From the NCBI GenBank assembly GCA_910584235.1, contig CAJTZD010000046.1:1-29252 (forward strand): a DNA stretch of 29,252 bases, written 5' to 3'. Both the position numbers and the translations under genes were made by a program. Each line of letters starts with the position of its first letter. The first letter of the stretch is position 1. Below, in pieces: positions 21,199-29,203 of this stretch. Origin of the DNA: an uncultured Acetatifactor sp. (GTDB lineage Bacteria > Bacillota > Clostridia > Lachnospirales > Lachnospiraceae). Under the pieces are notes generated by a model. The model was not told the DNA's origin. It saw nothing but the letters and a program-made list of their open reading frames with translations, and made no database searches.

Positions 21199-23004
21199 AT
21201 GGCGAAAATAAGAAAAATTATTGATAATAATATTTTTATGTTGGGATTGCTGTGGAAGTTTTCGCCTAGATTTGTCCTTATTTCTTTTTTTATTAAGCTT
21301 CTGAAAATATATGATACGGGTATATCTATATTTTTGATTAGATATCTGATTAATACGATTATTTATAAAGAGAAGACAATTTCTCAGGCCTTTTGTAGGT
21401 TGTTTATATTATGTTTGGGAGAAATATGTATTGCAACATTCAACTCTTATTATAATAATATGTTTTTGCCAAAAGAACAGATTCGCTTCAGGCAAAAATT
21501 TCATGAACAATTATTCCAAAAGGTGCAGAAGAGAGAGTATGCACAGTATGATAAGCCGGAATATTACGATAAATACAGTTATGTAATAAGTGAAGCAGAA
21601 AACAGAATCTTTTCTGTATATGATTCAATTAGGGATTGTGGTGTTGAAATAGTTCAAGTTATATTCATATTATTCAGTGTGCTTTATATTTTCAAAGATC
21701 CGGTTTTAATTGTCTTTCCACTAATTATCATAATAATGAATACGTTTTTTTATAATAGAGTAAGTGATTTGATTTTTGAAAGAAATCAGGCAAATATATC
21801 CTTGAACAGAAAAATCGGATATATCAAGAGGGTATTCTATTTAAAAGAATATGCGAAGACGTTGCGCCTTACAAATGTGTCTGAAATTTTGAATCATAAA
21901 TTTAAAAACGCTTCGGAGGAAAGCACAGAAATATTCCATAAATATGTCGGTGGAATAATGAGGTTAAATTTTCTGCTGACGGCATTATACGGTTTGTTTG
22001 ATGAATTCGGACTTCTTTTTTATCTTTTTGTAAAGGCTTTTATGGGAATCATAACGATAGCTGATTTTTCAGGTTTATACAATTCGGCCAGAAGCATGCT
22101 GGGATCTTTCGAACGGATTATGAACGTTGCCAAGAGGTTTTATGAAAATGACCTGTACATTCAAAAATTCAGAGATTTTTACTTTGAGGAAAGAGAAACA
22201 AGTCAGTCAGTTGTACAAGAGATTGATTTACTTAAACAGAAAGATTATGAAATATGCTTTAATCATGTTTCTTTTGCTTACAGCGGTATGCAAAGAAATG
22301 CGCTGGACAATATTTGCCTAAAGATTAAAAAGGGTGAAAAAATTGCTATTGTCGGAGGAAATGGAGCGGGAAAAACAACATTAGTAGATCTCCTTTTGAG
22401 GTTATATGAACCTACAGAGGGAAGTATAACAATTGACGGGGTAAATATAAGCGAATACAGTAAAGAATCCTATGTGAAAAATTTCAGCGTTGTTCCACAG
22501 TTGTTCAATATTTTTGCAGCATCAGTCTCTGAAAACGTTTTGCTGGATTTTGTTAATCCGGATTCGGAAGCCGATATAAAGGACGCTATAGTCAAAGTGG
22601 AACTGTCAGAGAAGATATTGAGTCTTTCGGGAGGGCTGGAGCATCAGATGACGAGAGAATTTGATGAAGATGGCGTCATATTGTCAGGCGGTGAAATGCA
22701 GAAAGTAGCGATAGCCAGGGTTTTTGTAAATCATAGATCTGTTATTGTTATGGACGAGCCGTCAAGTGCGCTGGACGTTATAAGTGAATATAATATCTTT
22801 AAAGAAGTATTTGATTGCTTTCAAGATGATACCATTATTTTTATTTCACACAGATTATATGTAAGCGCCTTGGCTGATCGGGTTGTCGTTATGGAGGAAG
22901 GTAGGATTGTGGAAGAGGGGACACATAAGGAATTGCTGATGATGCATGGAAAGTATGAAGCCCTATATAAAGCAACTACTGACAATTATAAGATGGAGCA
23001 ATGA
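21199..23004 (+). CDS. ABC exporter of the peptide locus (membrane plus ATPase, 601 aa)
   Basis: The ATG follows the maturase stop with no gap, so translation is coupled. Residues 1 to about 320 are an ABC type-1 exporter membrane region with about six spans. The ATPase domain has Walker A GGNGAGKTT near 385-393, the Q-loop in VVPQLFN, signature LSGGEMQ near 494-500, Walker B VIVMDEPSSALD near 515-526 and the switch histidine in FISHRL. There is no N-terminal C39 peptidase domain, so leader removal must be done by another protein, either a BtrH/papain-like one here or a host protease. It probably works as a homodimer and exports the mature peptide. AT-rich composition as in the rest of the island. 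Confidence 0.9.
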   Translation: MAKIRKIIDNNIFMLGLLWKFSPRFVLISFFIKLLKIYDTGISIFLIRYLINTIIYKEKTISQAFCRLFILCLGEICIATFNSYYNNMFLPKEQIRFRQKFHEQLFQKVQKREYAQYDKPEYYDKYSYVISEAENRIFSVYDSIRDCGVEIVQVIFILFSVLYIFKDPVLIVFPLIIIIMNTFFYNRVSDLIFERNQANISLNRKIGYIKRVFYLKEYAKTLRLTNVSEILNHKFKNASEESTEIFHKYVGGIMRLNFLLTALYGLFDEFGLLFYLFVKAFMGIITIADFSGLYNSARSMLGSFERIMNVAKRFYENDLYIQKFRDFYFEERETSQSVVQEIDLLKQKDYEICFNHVSFAYSGMQRNALDNICLKIKKGEKIAIVGGNGAGKTTLVDLLLRLYEPTEGSITIDGVNISEYSKESYVKNFSVVPQLFNIFAASVSENVLLDFVNPDSEADIKDAIVKVELSEKILSLSGGLEHQMTREFDEDGVILSGGEMQKVAIARVFVNHRSVIVMDEPSSALDVISEYNIFKEVFDCFQDDTIIFISHRLYVSALADRVVVMEEGRIVEEGTHKELLMMHGKYEALYKATTDNYKMEQ

Positions 23005-23067
23005 AGAAATGGAATGCTGTGAGAGATGCCTATATAGAGAAGAGGGGGAAGAAGCAATCAAAATATC

Positions 23068-24026
23068 ATGAAAAAAGAATTATATCTAAACAAGACTCCG
23101 TTGCTGGATACATATGATTTTTAGCGGATTTGCTTGCGGTGATTGACGCTGTGGACAAAGAAGGGATATGGCTTGCGGCGAATTATAATAACATTATTGG
23201 ATACAAGCCGGGTGCTCCGTTTTGTCTTTATGAACTGAGCATAGTACAGAATCGGGAATGCGGGCTGAACATGTTCTACCAATGTCCTTTCCTGGATTTT
23301 TATAAATACCGGCGTGCAGAAGTCATAGCGGACACCGTGACTTCGTTCATCCGACAATATATTGAAGAGGGATATTATGCTCCGCTGAATATTGACCGGG
23401 GATATCTGGGCTTCTATGGGATAGGACACCGCTCGAACCATGAGGTGATGGTGTATGGGTATGATGATGCGAAAGAGGAATTCCTGTTGTGCGACAATGC
23501 CCTAAACGGGAAATACAGGACGGATATCTGCTGTACTTATGAGGAGATGAGGGCGGGATATGGTCATTATGTTCCGGACAATGTGAAGCTGGATCTCCAT
23601 GACGGCATATTATTGATTGCTCCCACAGAAGACCGTTTTGAATATGAATTCCCAGTGAGAGTCTTTGAGGCTCAGATCCGGGAATATCTGAATATTGCCC
23701 CGACGTTTGGCGGGAGGGAGCGTGGGGAGGAATGGATATACGGATTTGAGAACTACCGCTATTTGACCACGTATGTGGATGGAATCATCCGGGCAAAAGG
23801 AAAAGATTTCAAGAAAGACATCAGATGCTTTTGTGCTTTGCTTGACCATAAAAAGGGTCTGTGCCATACTTTTGCATATTTTGAAAAATATCGGGAGGTG
23901 GAGGAATTTTGGGAAAGGTATACCCGGATTGTAGAAAAGGCTTTCATTATCAGGAATAAGGTGCTGAAGCTCTATGTCGAATATAAGGAAGAGGCGGCCA
24001 TTTCGCCGAGTGGTTCAATCGCATGA
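23068..24026 (+). CDS. BtrH/papain-like protein 2, broken by a 1-base slip in a T run
   Basis: As written, the longest frame begins at a TTG (23130) without a ribosome site and gives 298 aa. A better N-terminus is in the next frame: ATG at 23068 reading MKKELYLNKTPLLDTYDF, then TAG at 23122. One extra T in the run at 23118-23122 joins the two into a 319-aa protein (TYDF-L-ADLLAVIDAVDKEG) whose start aligns with that of the first paralogue (IKLPLKESFTVTF). The body has GYYAPLNIDRGYLG, HEVMVYGYDDA, LCDNALNGKYR and CCTYEEMR, matching paralogue 1 block by block. It has the same likely fold and role: acyl transfer or proteolysis. The slip may be a real mutation, a phase-variable tract or a sequencing error. 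Confidence 0.6.
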
Positions 24027-24090
24027 TTCTATTAGGCAGTATTCAGCGTTATGCAGTATAAAGATAAGATTTTGCCATACGCGACACTAT

Positions 24091-24459
24091 TTCCAGACAA
24101 AAGAAAGGGGATCCGGAAAGGGACGAAATGCAGAGAAAAGAGAAGATATGCTTCCGCAATTTCCTCACAGGCATGCGCACGGGCCAGAACGTGGCCCTGG
24201 AGCAGCTGGGATGGGGCCTGTATTCCGCGGACATGCTCAGCCGCATCGAGGCGGGCGAACGGCTGCCGGACAAAATGACCCGGGACCGGCTGATGGAGCG
24301 ACTGGGTTTTGAGGACGATGGCTTCGAGGACTATCTGCAGCCGGACGAATATGACCTGTGGGAGCTTAGGGACAGGCTGGTGCGGGCCGTGGATGCCGGG
24401 GACGTACCTGAGGCGGAGCGGCTGCTGCAGCTTCTGGAACAGGAGGATACGGAAGAAAA
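24091..24459 (+). repeat. 369-bp direct repeat, right copy (5' part of regulator gene)
   Basis: Partner of 14139-14507, gap-free with about five substitutions. It carries the leader, ribosome site, HTH and first helices of the regulator. It ends at GAAGAAAA and passes at once into the right copy of the hairpin repeat (24460). Confidence 0.9.
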
Positions 24460-25012
24460 GACAGAGTTGTCAAAAATCGACAACTCTTTTTTAACAACTC
24501 TGTCCCTTGAAAAATGGTCTTATGCCGTGATAAGTTATTATTGCTCGCGAGTAAAAGAAAGAATACCAAAAACGATTAAAAATGTAAAAAAGAAAATGGT
24601 ACTGGCAGCATTGGTAGTATTGGCTTTAGGGAATACGATGTCTGTGTCGGCGGCAACCAGAGCAAATAGTGCGGCATATTCTGGCTATGTGACAAAAACG
24701 GCAGATTATGTTACGGACTCGCTGTATAAAACTACTGTTAACAGCGGAACTAATAAAGTGGATTATGTTGAGTCAGGCAGGTCGTTATGTTCGTGGATCA
24801 ACAATTATCTTAGTATGCGAGTTACGGATAAGGCGGATTATGATTCAGCAGGAACATATCCCATGGCATTTGATAAGGTAGCGGATGTAGAGCCAGAATT
24901 TCGCAGTGCTAAATATAGAATATTGACAAAAGGCTGCCTTTCAACTAAATTTTATACAGGGTTTTTATTTGGTTCTGCAAGGAAGAGGTCTGTTGTCAAA
25001 GGACAAGTATGA
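24128..25012 (+). CDS. Chimeric ORF: regulator HTH stub fused to a secreted-protein fragment (294 aa)
   Basis: Residues 1-110 repeat the N-terminus of the 677-aa regulator (two amino-acid changes), including the HTH. Residues 111-150 are the translated hairpin repeat. From the ATG at 24596 (internal) follows MVLAALVVLALGNTMSVSAA, a clean signal peptide, and about 120 residues of a Ser/Thr/Tyr-rich exported protein (YVTKTADYVTDSLYKTTVN, CSWINNYLSM). I do not recognise this exported family. The frame is open throughout, so a fusion product is possible, but the structure says the regulator's 3' part was deleted and unrelated sequence joined. If translated from 24128, the HTH part could compete with the full regulator for its sites. 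The secreted part lacks its own ribosome site. Confidence 0.5.
   Translation: MQRKEKICFRNFLTGMRTGQNVALEQLGWGLYSADMLSRIEAGERLPDKMTRDRLMERLGFEDDGFEDYLQPDEYDLWELRDRLVRAVDAGDVPEAERLLQLLEQEDTEEKTELSKIDNSFLTTLSLEKWSYAVISYYCSRVKERIPKTIKNVKKKMVLAALVVLALGNTMSVSAATRANSAAYSGYVTKTADYVTDSLYKTTVNSGTNKVDYVESGRSLCSWINNYLSMRVTDKADYDSAGTYPMAFDKVADVEPEFRSAKYRILTKGCLSTKFYTGFLFGSARKRSVVKGQV
24460..24555 (+). repeat. ~96-bp hairpin repeat, right copy (REP/MITE-like)
   Basis: Matches 16491-16585: GACAGAGTTGTCAAAAATCGAC, the mirrored ACAACTCTGTCCCTTG, the shared GAAAAATGG(T)CTTATGCCGTGATAAG dyad and the ...GAGTAA end. The stem's outer AAGG is missing here because the regulator repeat ends exactly at the left arm. 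The two copies lie 7.97 kb apart in the same orientation. Confidence 0.75.
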
Positions 25013-25049
25013 TTGGTATGTGCGCCAAAGCGCGCAGAGGGGTGTAAAC

Positions 25050-26162
25050 ATGGAAACCATACGGATAAAAATAAAATCAGCCTTGGGGGAGCTTTCCTGC
25101 GAGGAAGAACAAGGCCTGCGCCAGGCCGGCGAACTCATCAAAAAGGGTGGCCTGGTGGCTTTCCCCACGGAGACGGTCTACGGCTTGGGCGGGGACGCCC
25201 TGAATCCGGACTCCTCCAGGAAGATCTACGCCGCAAAGGGCAGGCCCTCGGATAATCCCCTGATCATCCATATCAGCCGCTTCGCGGACATCCACAGGAT
25301 CGTAGACCAACTGCCGGAAGCGGCCGTGAAGATAGCGGACGCATTCTGGCCGGGGCCCCTGACCATGATCCTGCCGAAAGCGGACATCGTCCCCCGGGAG
25401 ACCACGGGCGGGCTTCGGACCGTAGCGGTGCGCTTTCCCTCTCATCCGGTGGCCAGGAAGCTGATCGCCTACAGTGGCGGCTATATCGCCGCGCCCAGCG
25501 CAAACCTCTCGGGAAAGCCCAGCCCCACCAGCGCGAAATACGTCTGCGAGGACATGGACGGCCGTATCGACATGATCATAGACGGCGGGGAGGTAGGCAT
25601 TGGCCTGGAATCCACAATCATCGACCTGACTGTAGAGCCGCCCCGGATTCTGCGCCCGGGCTATGTGACCCAGGAAATGCTGGACAGGGTGCTGGGAAAA
25701 GTTGACATAGATGTCACAATTATAGACCCGGACAGCGGACAGGCCCCCAAAGCGCCGGGTATGAAGTACCGCCACTATGCGCCTAAGGGCAGCCTGACCA
25801 TTGTGGAGGGGGCTGCGGAACAGACGGCGGCCTATATCAACGAAATGGCGGCAGCCGACAGGGCTGCCGGGCGAAAAAGCGGTGTCATCGGCACGACAGA
25901 AGTACTTGAACAATACCGTACTGATGTGGTAAAATGTATAGGAAGCCGGGGAGACGAGGAAGAGATCGCCAGAAACCTGTTCACCGTCCTGCGCCAGATG
26001 GACGATGAGGGGGTGGAAAGCATCTACTCGGAGAGCTTTTCGGAGAAAGGCTTGGGACAAGCCATCATGAACCGCCTGCTCAAGGCTGCGGGGCATCGGG
26101 TGGTGCATCTGCCCGGGCGGCCAAACGCACAGGGATGGAATAGAAACCGGATGGAACCATAA
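25050..26162 (+). CDS. sua5: L-threonylcarbamoyladenylate synthase (Sua5/YwlC type)
   Basis: Makes threonylcarbamoyl-AMP from threonine, bicarbonate and ATP for the t6A modification of tRNAs reading ANN codons. The YrdC domain spans about residues 20-205, with KGGLVAFPTETVYGLGGDA, KGRPSDNPLIIHI and the PSANLSGKPSPTSA loop. APGMKYRHYAPK near residue 235 is the linker lead-in to the Sua5 C-terminal domain, which distinguishes the long Sua5 form (370 aa here) from short TsaC. GAGGGG lies 7 bases before the ATG at 25050; a frame open from 24969 has no support. rpiB follows by 36 bases and upp after that, so the three are probably one operon. It begins directly after the island's right edge. Confidence 0.93.
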   Translation: METIRIKIKSALGELSCEEEQGLRQAGELIKKGGLVAFPTETVYGLGGDALNPDSSRKIYAAKGRPSDNPLIIHISRFADIHRIVDQLPEAAVKIADAFWPGPLTMILPKADIVPRETTGGLRTVAVRFPSHPVARKLIAYSGGYIAAPSANLSGKPSPTSAKYVCEDMDGRIDMIIDGGEVGIGLESTIIDLTVEPPRILRPGYVTQEMLDRVLGKVDIDVTIIDPDSGQAPKAPGMKYRHYAPKGSLTIVEGAAEQTAAYINEMAAADRAAGRKSGVIGTTEVLEQYRTDVVKCIGSRGDEEEIARNLFTVLRQMDDEGVESIYSESFSEKGLGQAIMNRLLKAAGHRVVHLPGRPNAQGWNRNRMEP

Positions 26163-26198
26163 CAGGACGGAATGGAAAGACCAGGAGGGAACGGGAAG

Positions 26199-26627
26199 AT
26201 GATAGCAATCGGAAGCGACCATGGAGGCTATGCGCTGAAGCAGCACATTTTAAAGCACTTGGAAGAAATAGGAGTCCCTTATGAGGATTTGGGCTGTTAC
26301 AATGGGGACAGCTGCGATTACCCCGTGTACGGACACGCTGTGGCAGAGGCTGTGGCAGAGGGCCGTTTTGAGAAAGGCATCGTCATCTGCACCACGGGCA
26401 TCGGCATCAGCATTGCGGCCAACAAGCATCCGGGTATTCGCTGTGCCCTGTGCGCGGACAGCCTTACTGCCAGACTGACCAGGCTGCACAACGACGCCAA
26501 TGTGCTGGCCTTGGGCGGGGGAATCGTGGGCCCGAATCTGGCTCTGGAGATCGTGGATACTTTCCTGAACACGGCATTTTCCGGGGAAGCCCGCCATCAG
26601 AGAAGAGTAGATTTGATCGAAAAATAG
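26199..26627 (+). CDS. rpiB: Ribose-5-phosphate isomerase B
   Basis: Interconverts ribose-5-phosphate and ribulose-5-phosphate in the pentose phosphate pathway. The N-terminal GSDHGGYALK motif, the DYPVYG block, the catalytic cysteine in CTTGIGISIAANK (C64; the more common form is CGTGIG) and the RLHNDANVLALGGG block are those of the RpiB/LacAB family. Length 142 aa, normal. AGGAGG is 10 bases before the ATG at 26199, so the short start is preferred over an ATG at 26172. The LacA/LacB galactose-6-phosphate isomerases are relatives; the surroundings (sua5, upp) favour RpiB. Confidence 0.93.
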   Translation: MIAIGSDHGGYALKQHILKHLEEIGVPYEDLGCYNGDSCDYPVYGHAVAEAVAEGRFEKGIVICTTGIGISIAANKHPGIRCALCADSLTARLTRLHNDANVLALGGGIVGPNLALEIVDTFLNTAFSGEARHQRRVDLIEK

Positions 26628-26660
26628 AAAAAATAAAATACGAAAGTGGAGGAACGCAAA

Positions 26661-27290
26661 ATGGCAAACGTATTCATCATGGATCACCCGCTGATTCAGC
26701 ACAAAATCGGTCTTATCCGCAAAAAAGAAACCGGCACCAAGGATTTCCGCCAGACAATCAGCGAGATTGCCATGCTGATCTGTTACGAGGCCACCAGGGA
26801 GCTGAAGCTGTCCGACGTGGAGATTGAGACGCCCATCTGTAAGACCGTGGTCAAAGAGCTCAGCGGCAAGAAGATGGCCATTGTTCCAATCCTGCGGGCG
26901 GGACTGGGCATGGTGGACGGTATGCTGACACTGATTCCTGCCGCAAGGGTGGGGCATATCGGCCTTTACAGGGATCCGGAGACCCTAAAGCCTGTGGAGT
27001 ATTACTGTAAGCTTCCCGCGGACTGCGCGGAGCGGGAGGTATTCGTGGTAGACCCTATGCTGGCCACCGGCGGTTCTTCCGTGGCGGCTATCAGGATGCT
27101 GAAAGAAAAGGGCTGTAAGAATATTCACTTCATGTGTATCATCGCGGCGCCGGAGGGGATCGAGGCCATGAAAGAGGCCCATCCGGACGTGGATGTCTAT
27201 GTGGGCGCATTGGACGAGAGACTCAATGACCACGGATATATCGTACCAGGTCTGGGAGATGCGGGGGACCGGATCTTCGGCACCAAGTAA
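26661..27290 (+). CDS. upp: Uracil phosphoribosyltransferase
   Basis: Salvages uracil with PRPP to form UMP (EC 2.4.2.9). The phosphoribosyl-pyrophosphate loop VFVVDPMLATGGSS and the C-terminal uracil-binding YIVPGLGDAGDRIFGT are both intact, and ILRAGLGMVDGM is the family helix. Length 209 aa, standard. GGAGG lies 8 bases before the ATG at 26661; a GTG at 26646 in the same frame overlaps this site and is unlikely. It follows rpiB by 33 bases, and the order sua5-rpiB-upp is common in clostridia and bacilli. Confidence 0.95.
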   Translation: MANVFIMDHPLIQHKIGLIRKKETGTKDFRQTISEIAMLICYEATRELKLSDVEIETPICKTVVKELSGKKMAIVPILRAGLGMVDGMLTLIPAARVGHIGLYRDPETLKPVEYYCKLPADCAEREVFVVDPMLATGGSSVAAIRMLKEKGCKNIHFMCIIAAPEGIEAMKEAHPDVDVYVGALDERLNDHGYIVPGLGDAGDRIFGTK

Positions 27291-27392
27291 TTATACAATT
27301 GGTGCAAACCCGGAAGAATGCCTGCACAAAGAGAATGTGATTCGCTCAGGCATTCTGACCTGTGCAACCCACTGGGAAAGGCGGTGTATGTT

Positions 27393-28562
27393 TTGAAAGT
27401 TTGGAAGCGGGCAGGCGTTGTTCTGGCAGTGGTTCTTCTGTTTGCGGAATGGGAACCTGTCCCCGGCATGCCGGTGGTTTTGGCTACTACCAAGACCAGG
27501 GAAGAGATCGAAAGAGAGCAGCAGGAGAAAGACAATCTTCAAAACGAGCTGGATAAGACCCAGGAGAACCTGGATCATCTGGAGGGCAAGCGGGACAGCC
27601 TGGAAAAGGAGCTGTCTTACTTAAAGTCCCAGATGGACATGGTGGTGGCGAATCTGGAGGAGCTGGAGCGGCTGACAAAAGAGAAAGAACAGGAAATCAA
27701 GGATACCTTGGAAGCGCTGGAGGAAGCCAGGGCCAAGGAGGCATGGCAGCAGCAGAGCATGGCCGCCATGGTCCGCTGTATGTACGAACAGCAGGAGAAC
27801 AGCTATCTGAATACGCTGCTGACGGCCGGGAGCTTTGGGGAGCTTCTGAATCTGGCGGACCGTATGGAAAAGATAGCGGCCTATGACCAGAAGATGTTGG
27901 AAACCTATATAAACAACAGAACTTTTATCGAGGAACAGGAAGCCAGGCTGGAGACGGAAAAAGCCGAGCTGGACGTGCTGACCGCCCAGGCTCAGGCAGA
28001 GAGGGATAAGGTCTCTGGTCTCATCGAACAGGCGTCCAGCTCTATCAGCAGGTATTCCGGCCAGATATCCGACGCGGAGCAGAAAGCCCTGGCCTATGAA
28101 GCGGAAATTAAGAAAAAGGAAGAGAATCTGGAGTACCTGAAGAAAAAGCTGGCTGAGGAGATCGCACTGTCCCAGGCGGCGGCCAACGGTGTCTGGCGCA
28201 ATATTTCCGAGGTGACCTTTGCCGAGGGGGACAGAAAGCTGCTGGCGAATCTGATCTACTGCGAGGCCGGAGGGGAGCCCTACGAGGGCCAGGTGGCGGT
28301 GGGCAGCGTGGTCATCAATAGGGTGCTCAGCTCCCAGTATCCCGACACGGTGGTGGGCGTCATCTATCAGAGCTGGCAGTTCTCGCCGGTGGCCAGCGGA
28401 CGCCTGGATCTGGCTCTTGCCGCGGACCAGGCCACGGACAGCTGTTACCGGGCTGCGGACGAAGCCATGTCCGGTATCACCAATGTGGGAAACTGCGTGT
28501 ACTTCAGGACGCCTATTGAGGGGTTGAGCGGCATCAACATTGGAGGGCATGTTTTCTACTGA
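27393..28562 (+). CDS. Secreted coiled-coil cell-wall hydrolase, SleB/Hydrolase_2 type (389 aa)
   Basis: A TTG at 27393 is the best start: AAAGGCGG is 8 bases upstream and it begins MKVWKRAGVVLAVVLLFAEW, a signal peptide. Residues about 30-265 form a long coiled coil rich in E, K, Q and L, as in PcsB/CwlO/EnvC-like proteins that dock to FtsEX-type machinery. The C-terminal 120 residues are a SleB-type hydrolase: LLANLIYCEAGGEPYEGQVAVG (active glutamate E in CEA), VVINRVLSSQYP, IYQSWQFSPVASGRL and a final GGHVFY. The SleB family members are spore cortex lytic or cell-wall lytic enzymes. It probably cuts peptidoglycan during growth or sporulation. Translation from TTG should be moderate. An ATG-less longer frame from 27318 has no support. 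Confidence 0.85.
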   Translation: MKVWKRAGVVLAVVLLFAEWEPVPGMPVVLATTKTREEIEREQQEKDNLQNELDKTQENLDHLEGKRDSLEKELSYLKSQMDMVVANLEELERLTKEKEQEIKDTLEALEEARAKEAWQQQSMAAMVRCMYEQQENSYLNTLLTAGSFGELLNLADRMEKIAAYDQKMLETYINNRTFIEEQEARLETEKAELDVLTAQAQAERDKVSGLIEQASSSISRYSGQISDAEQKALAYEAEIKKKEENLEYLKKKLAEEIALSQAAANGVWRNISEVTFAEGDRKLLANLIYCEAGGEPYEGQVAVGSVVINRVLSSQYPDTVVGVIYQSWQFSPVASGRLDLALAADQATDSCYRAADEAMSGITNVGNCVYFRTPIEGLSGINIGGHVFY

Positions 28563-28608
28563 AGCACAGGATTCGGAGGGCCGACTCAGCGCTTTGGCCG
28601 ACCGCGGA

Positions 28609-29088
28609 CTACAGCCCGAGGCTGTCCAGCTTTGTCTGAAGCCTGTCAAACTTATCCCGGTAGATCAATGAGAGCAGACGATTCAGATTGCGCAGGCAAA
28701 GGAGCGTCTGCTCTTTTGTAATCCAGTCATGCTCCATGGCCTCGGCCAGCTCGTCCAGGTCCACTACCTTGACCATGCCCTGGGAATCAATGATCACATC
28801 CGCCAGCAGATCCGTGTATGTCATGCTTTTCTCTTCGGGGTCAAAGTCGTATGCCACAATGTCGCAGTACCAGCGCAGGAGAGAATTGTCGCTGCGGTAT
28901 ACCTTGCTGATCTTGATGCCTTCCTTTAGAAAGAAGCAGGAGCAGCCGTGGGAGAATGCGGGCTTGGGATTTAAGGTGTTCCACTTGGTGATCACAGTCT
29001 CGTCATCCTGCGCCACGATGACGTCGTCCTTTAAAAGGATGCAGTCCCGGGGGATGATGCGTCTGCGATAAATTTTGGTTATGTTCAT
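28609..29088 (-). CDS. DUF402 domain protein
   Basis: AAAAGGAGG sits 5 bases before the ATG at 29088, giving 159 aa. The C-terminal two thirds show the DUF402 order: YRSDNSLLRWYCDIVAYDFD, TYTDLLADVIIDSQGMVKVVDLDEL and WITKEQ. The W-Y-CDI-D and Y-T-D-LL-D-V acidic residues form the metal site in DUF402 nucleoside phosphatases (Ntdp, FomD relatives). The N-terminal strand-rich part (KIYRRRIIPRDCILLKDD) is also usual. It may therefore hydrolyse nucleoside di/triphosphates, but this is by family only. It converges with the wall hydrolase gene, with 46 bases between stops. Confidence 0.8.
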   Translation of the reverse strand: MNITKIYRRRIIPRDCILLKDDVIVAQDDETVITKWNTLNPKPAFSHGCSCFFLKEGIKISKVYRSDNSLLRWYCDIVAYDFDPEEKSMTYTDLLADVIIDSQGMVKVVDLDELAEAMEHDWITKEQTLLCLRNLNRLLSLIYRDKFDRLQTKLDSLGL

Positions 29089-29174
29089 GGCAGCCTCCTT
29101 TTTCATACGTTTTTTCCATGATACAGCGCCGGAGAGGGATAGTCAATGCGTAAGGAAATTTTTTGTAAATGGCC

Positions 29175-29203
29175 TAGACATTTCGGGGAAAAATGAGTAT
29201 AAT
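29175..29203 (+). promoter_or_regulatory. Promoter reading right out of the window
   Basis: TAGACA (29175-29180) and TATAAT (29198-29203) are exactly 17 bases apart on the plus strand. No coding start follows before the window ends at 29252; the target gene lies outside. It is divergent from the DUF402 gene. Confidence 0.6.

Noticed and set aside
23001..23117. A 38-codon ORF starting in an ATGA overlap with the exporter stop (MKKWNAVRDAYIEKRGKKQS...)
   Set aside because: The overlap is attractive for coupling, but the overlapping frame from 23068 explains the same stretch better as the N-terminus of the second BtrH-like gene; the basic peptide matches nothing I know.
25077..26246. A 389-aa minus-strand open frame opposite sua5
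   Set aside because: Shadow frame of sua5: low-complexity composition, no ribosome site, and the plus strand has full YrdC/Sua5 motifs.
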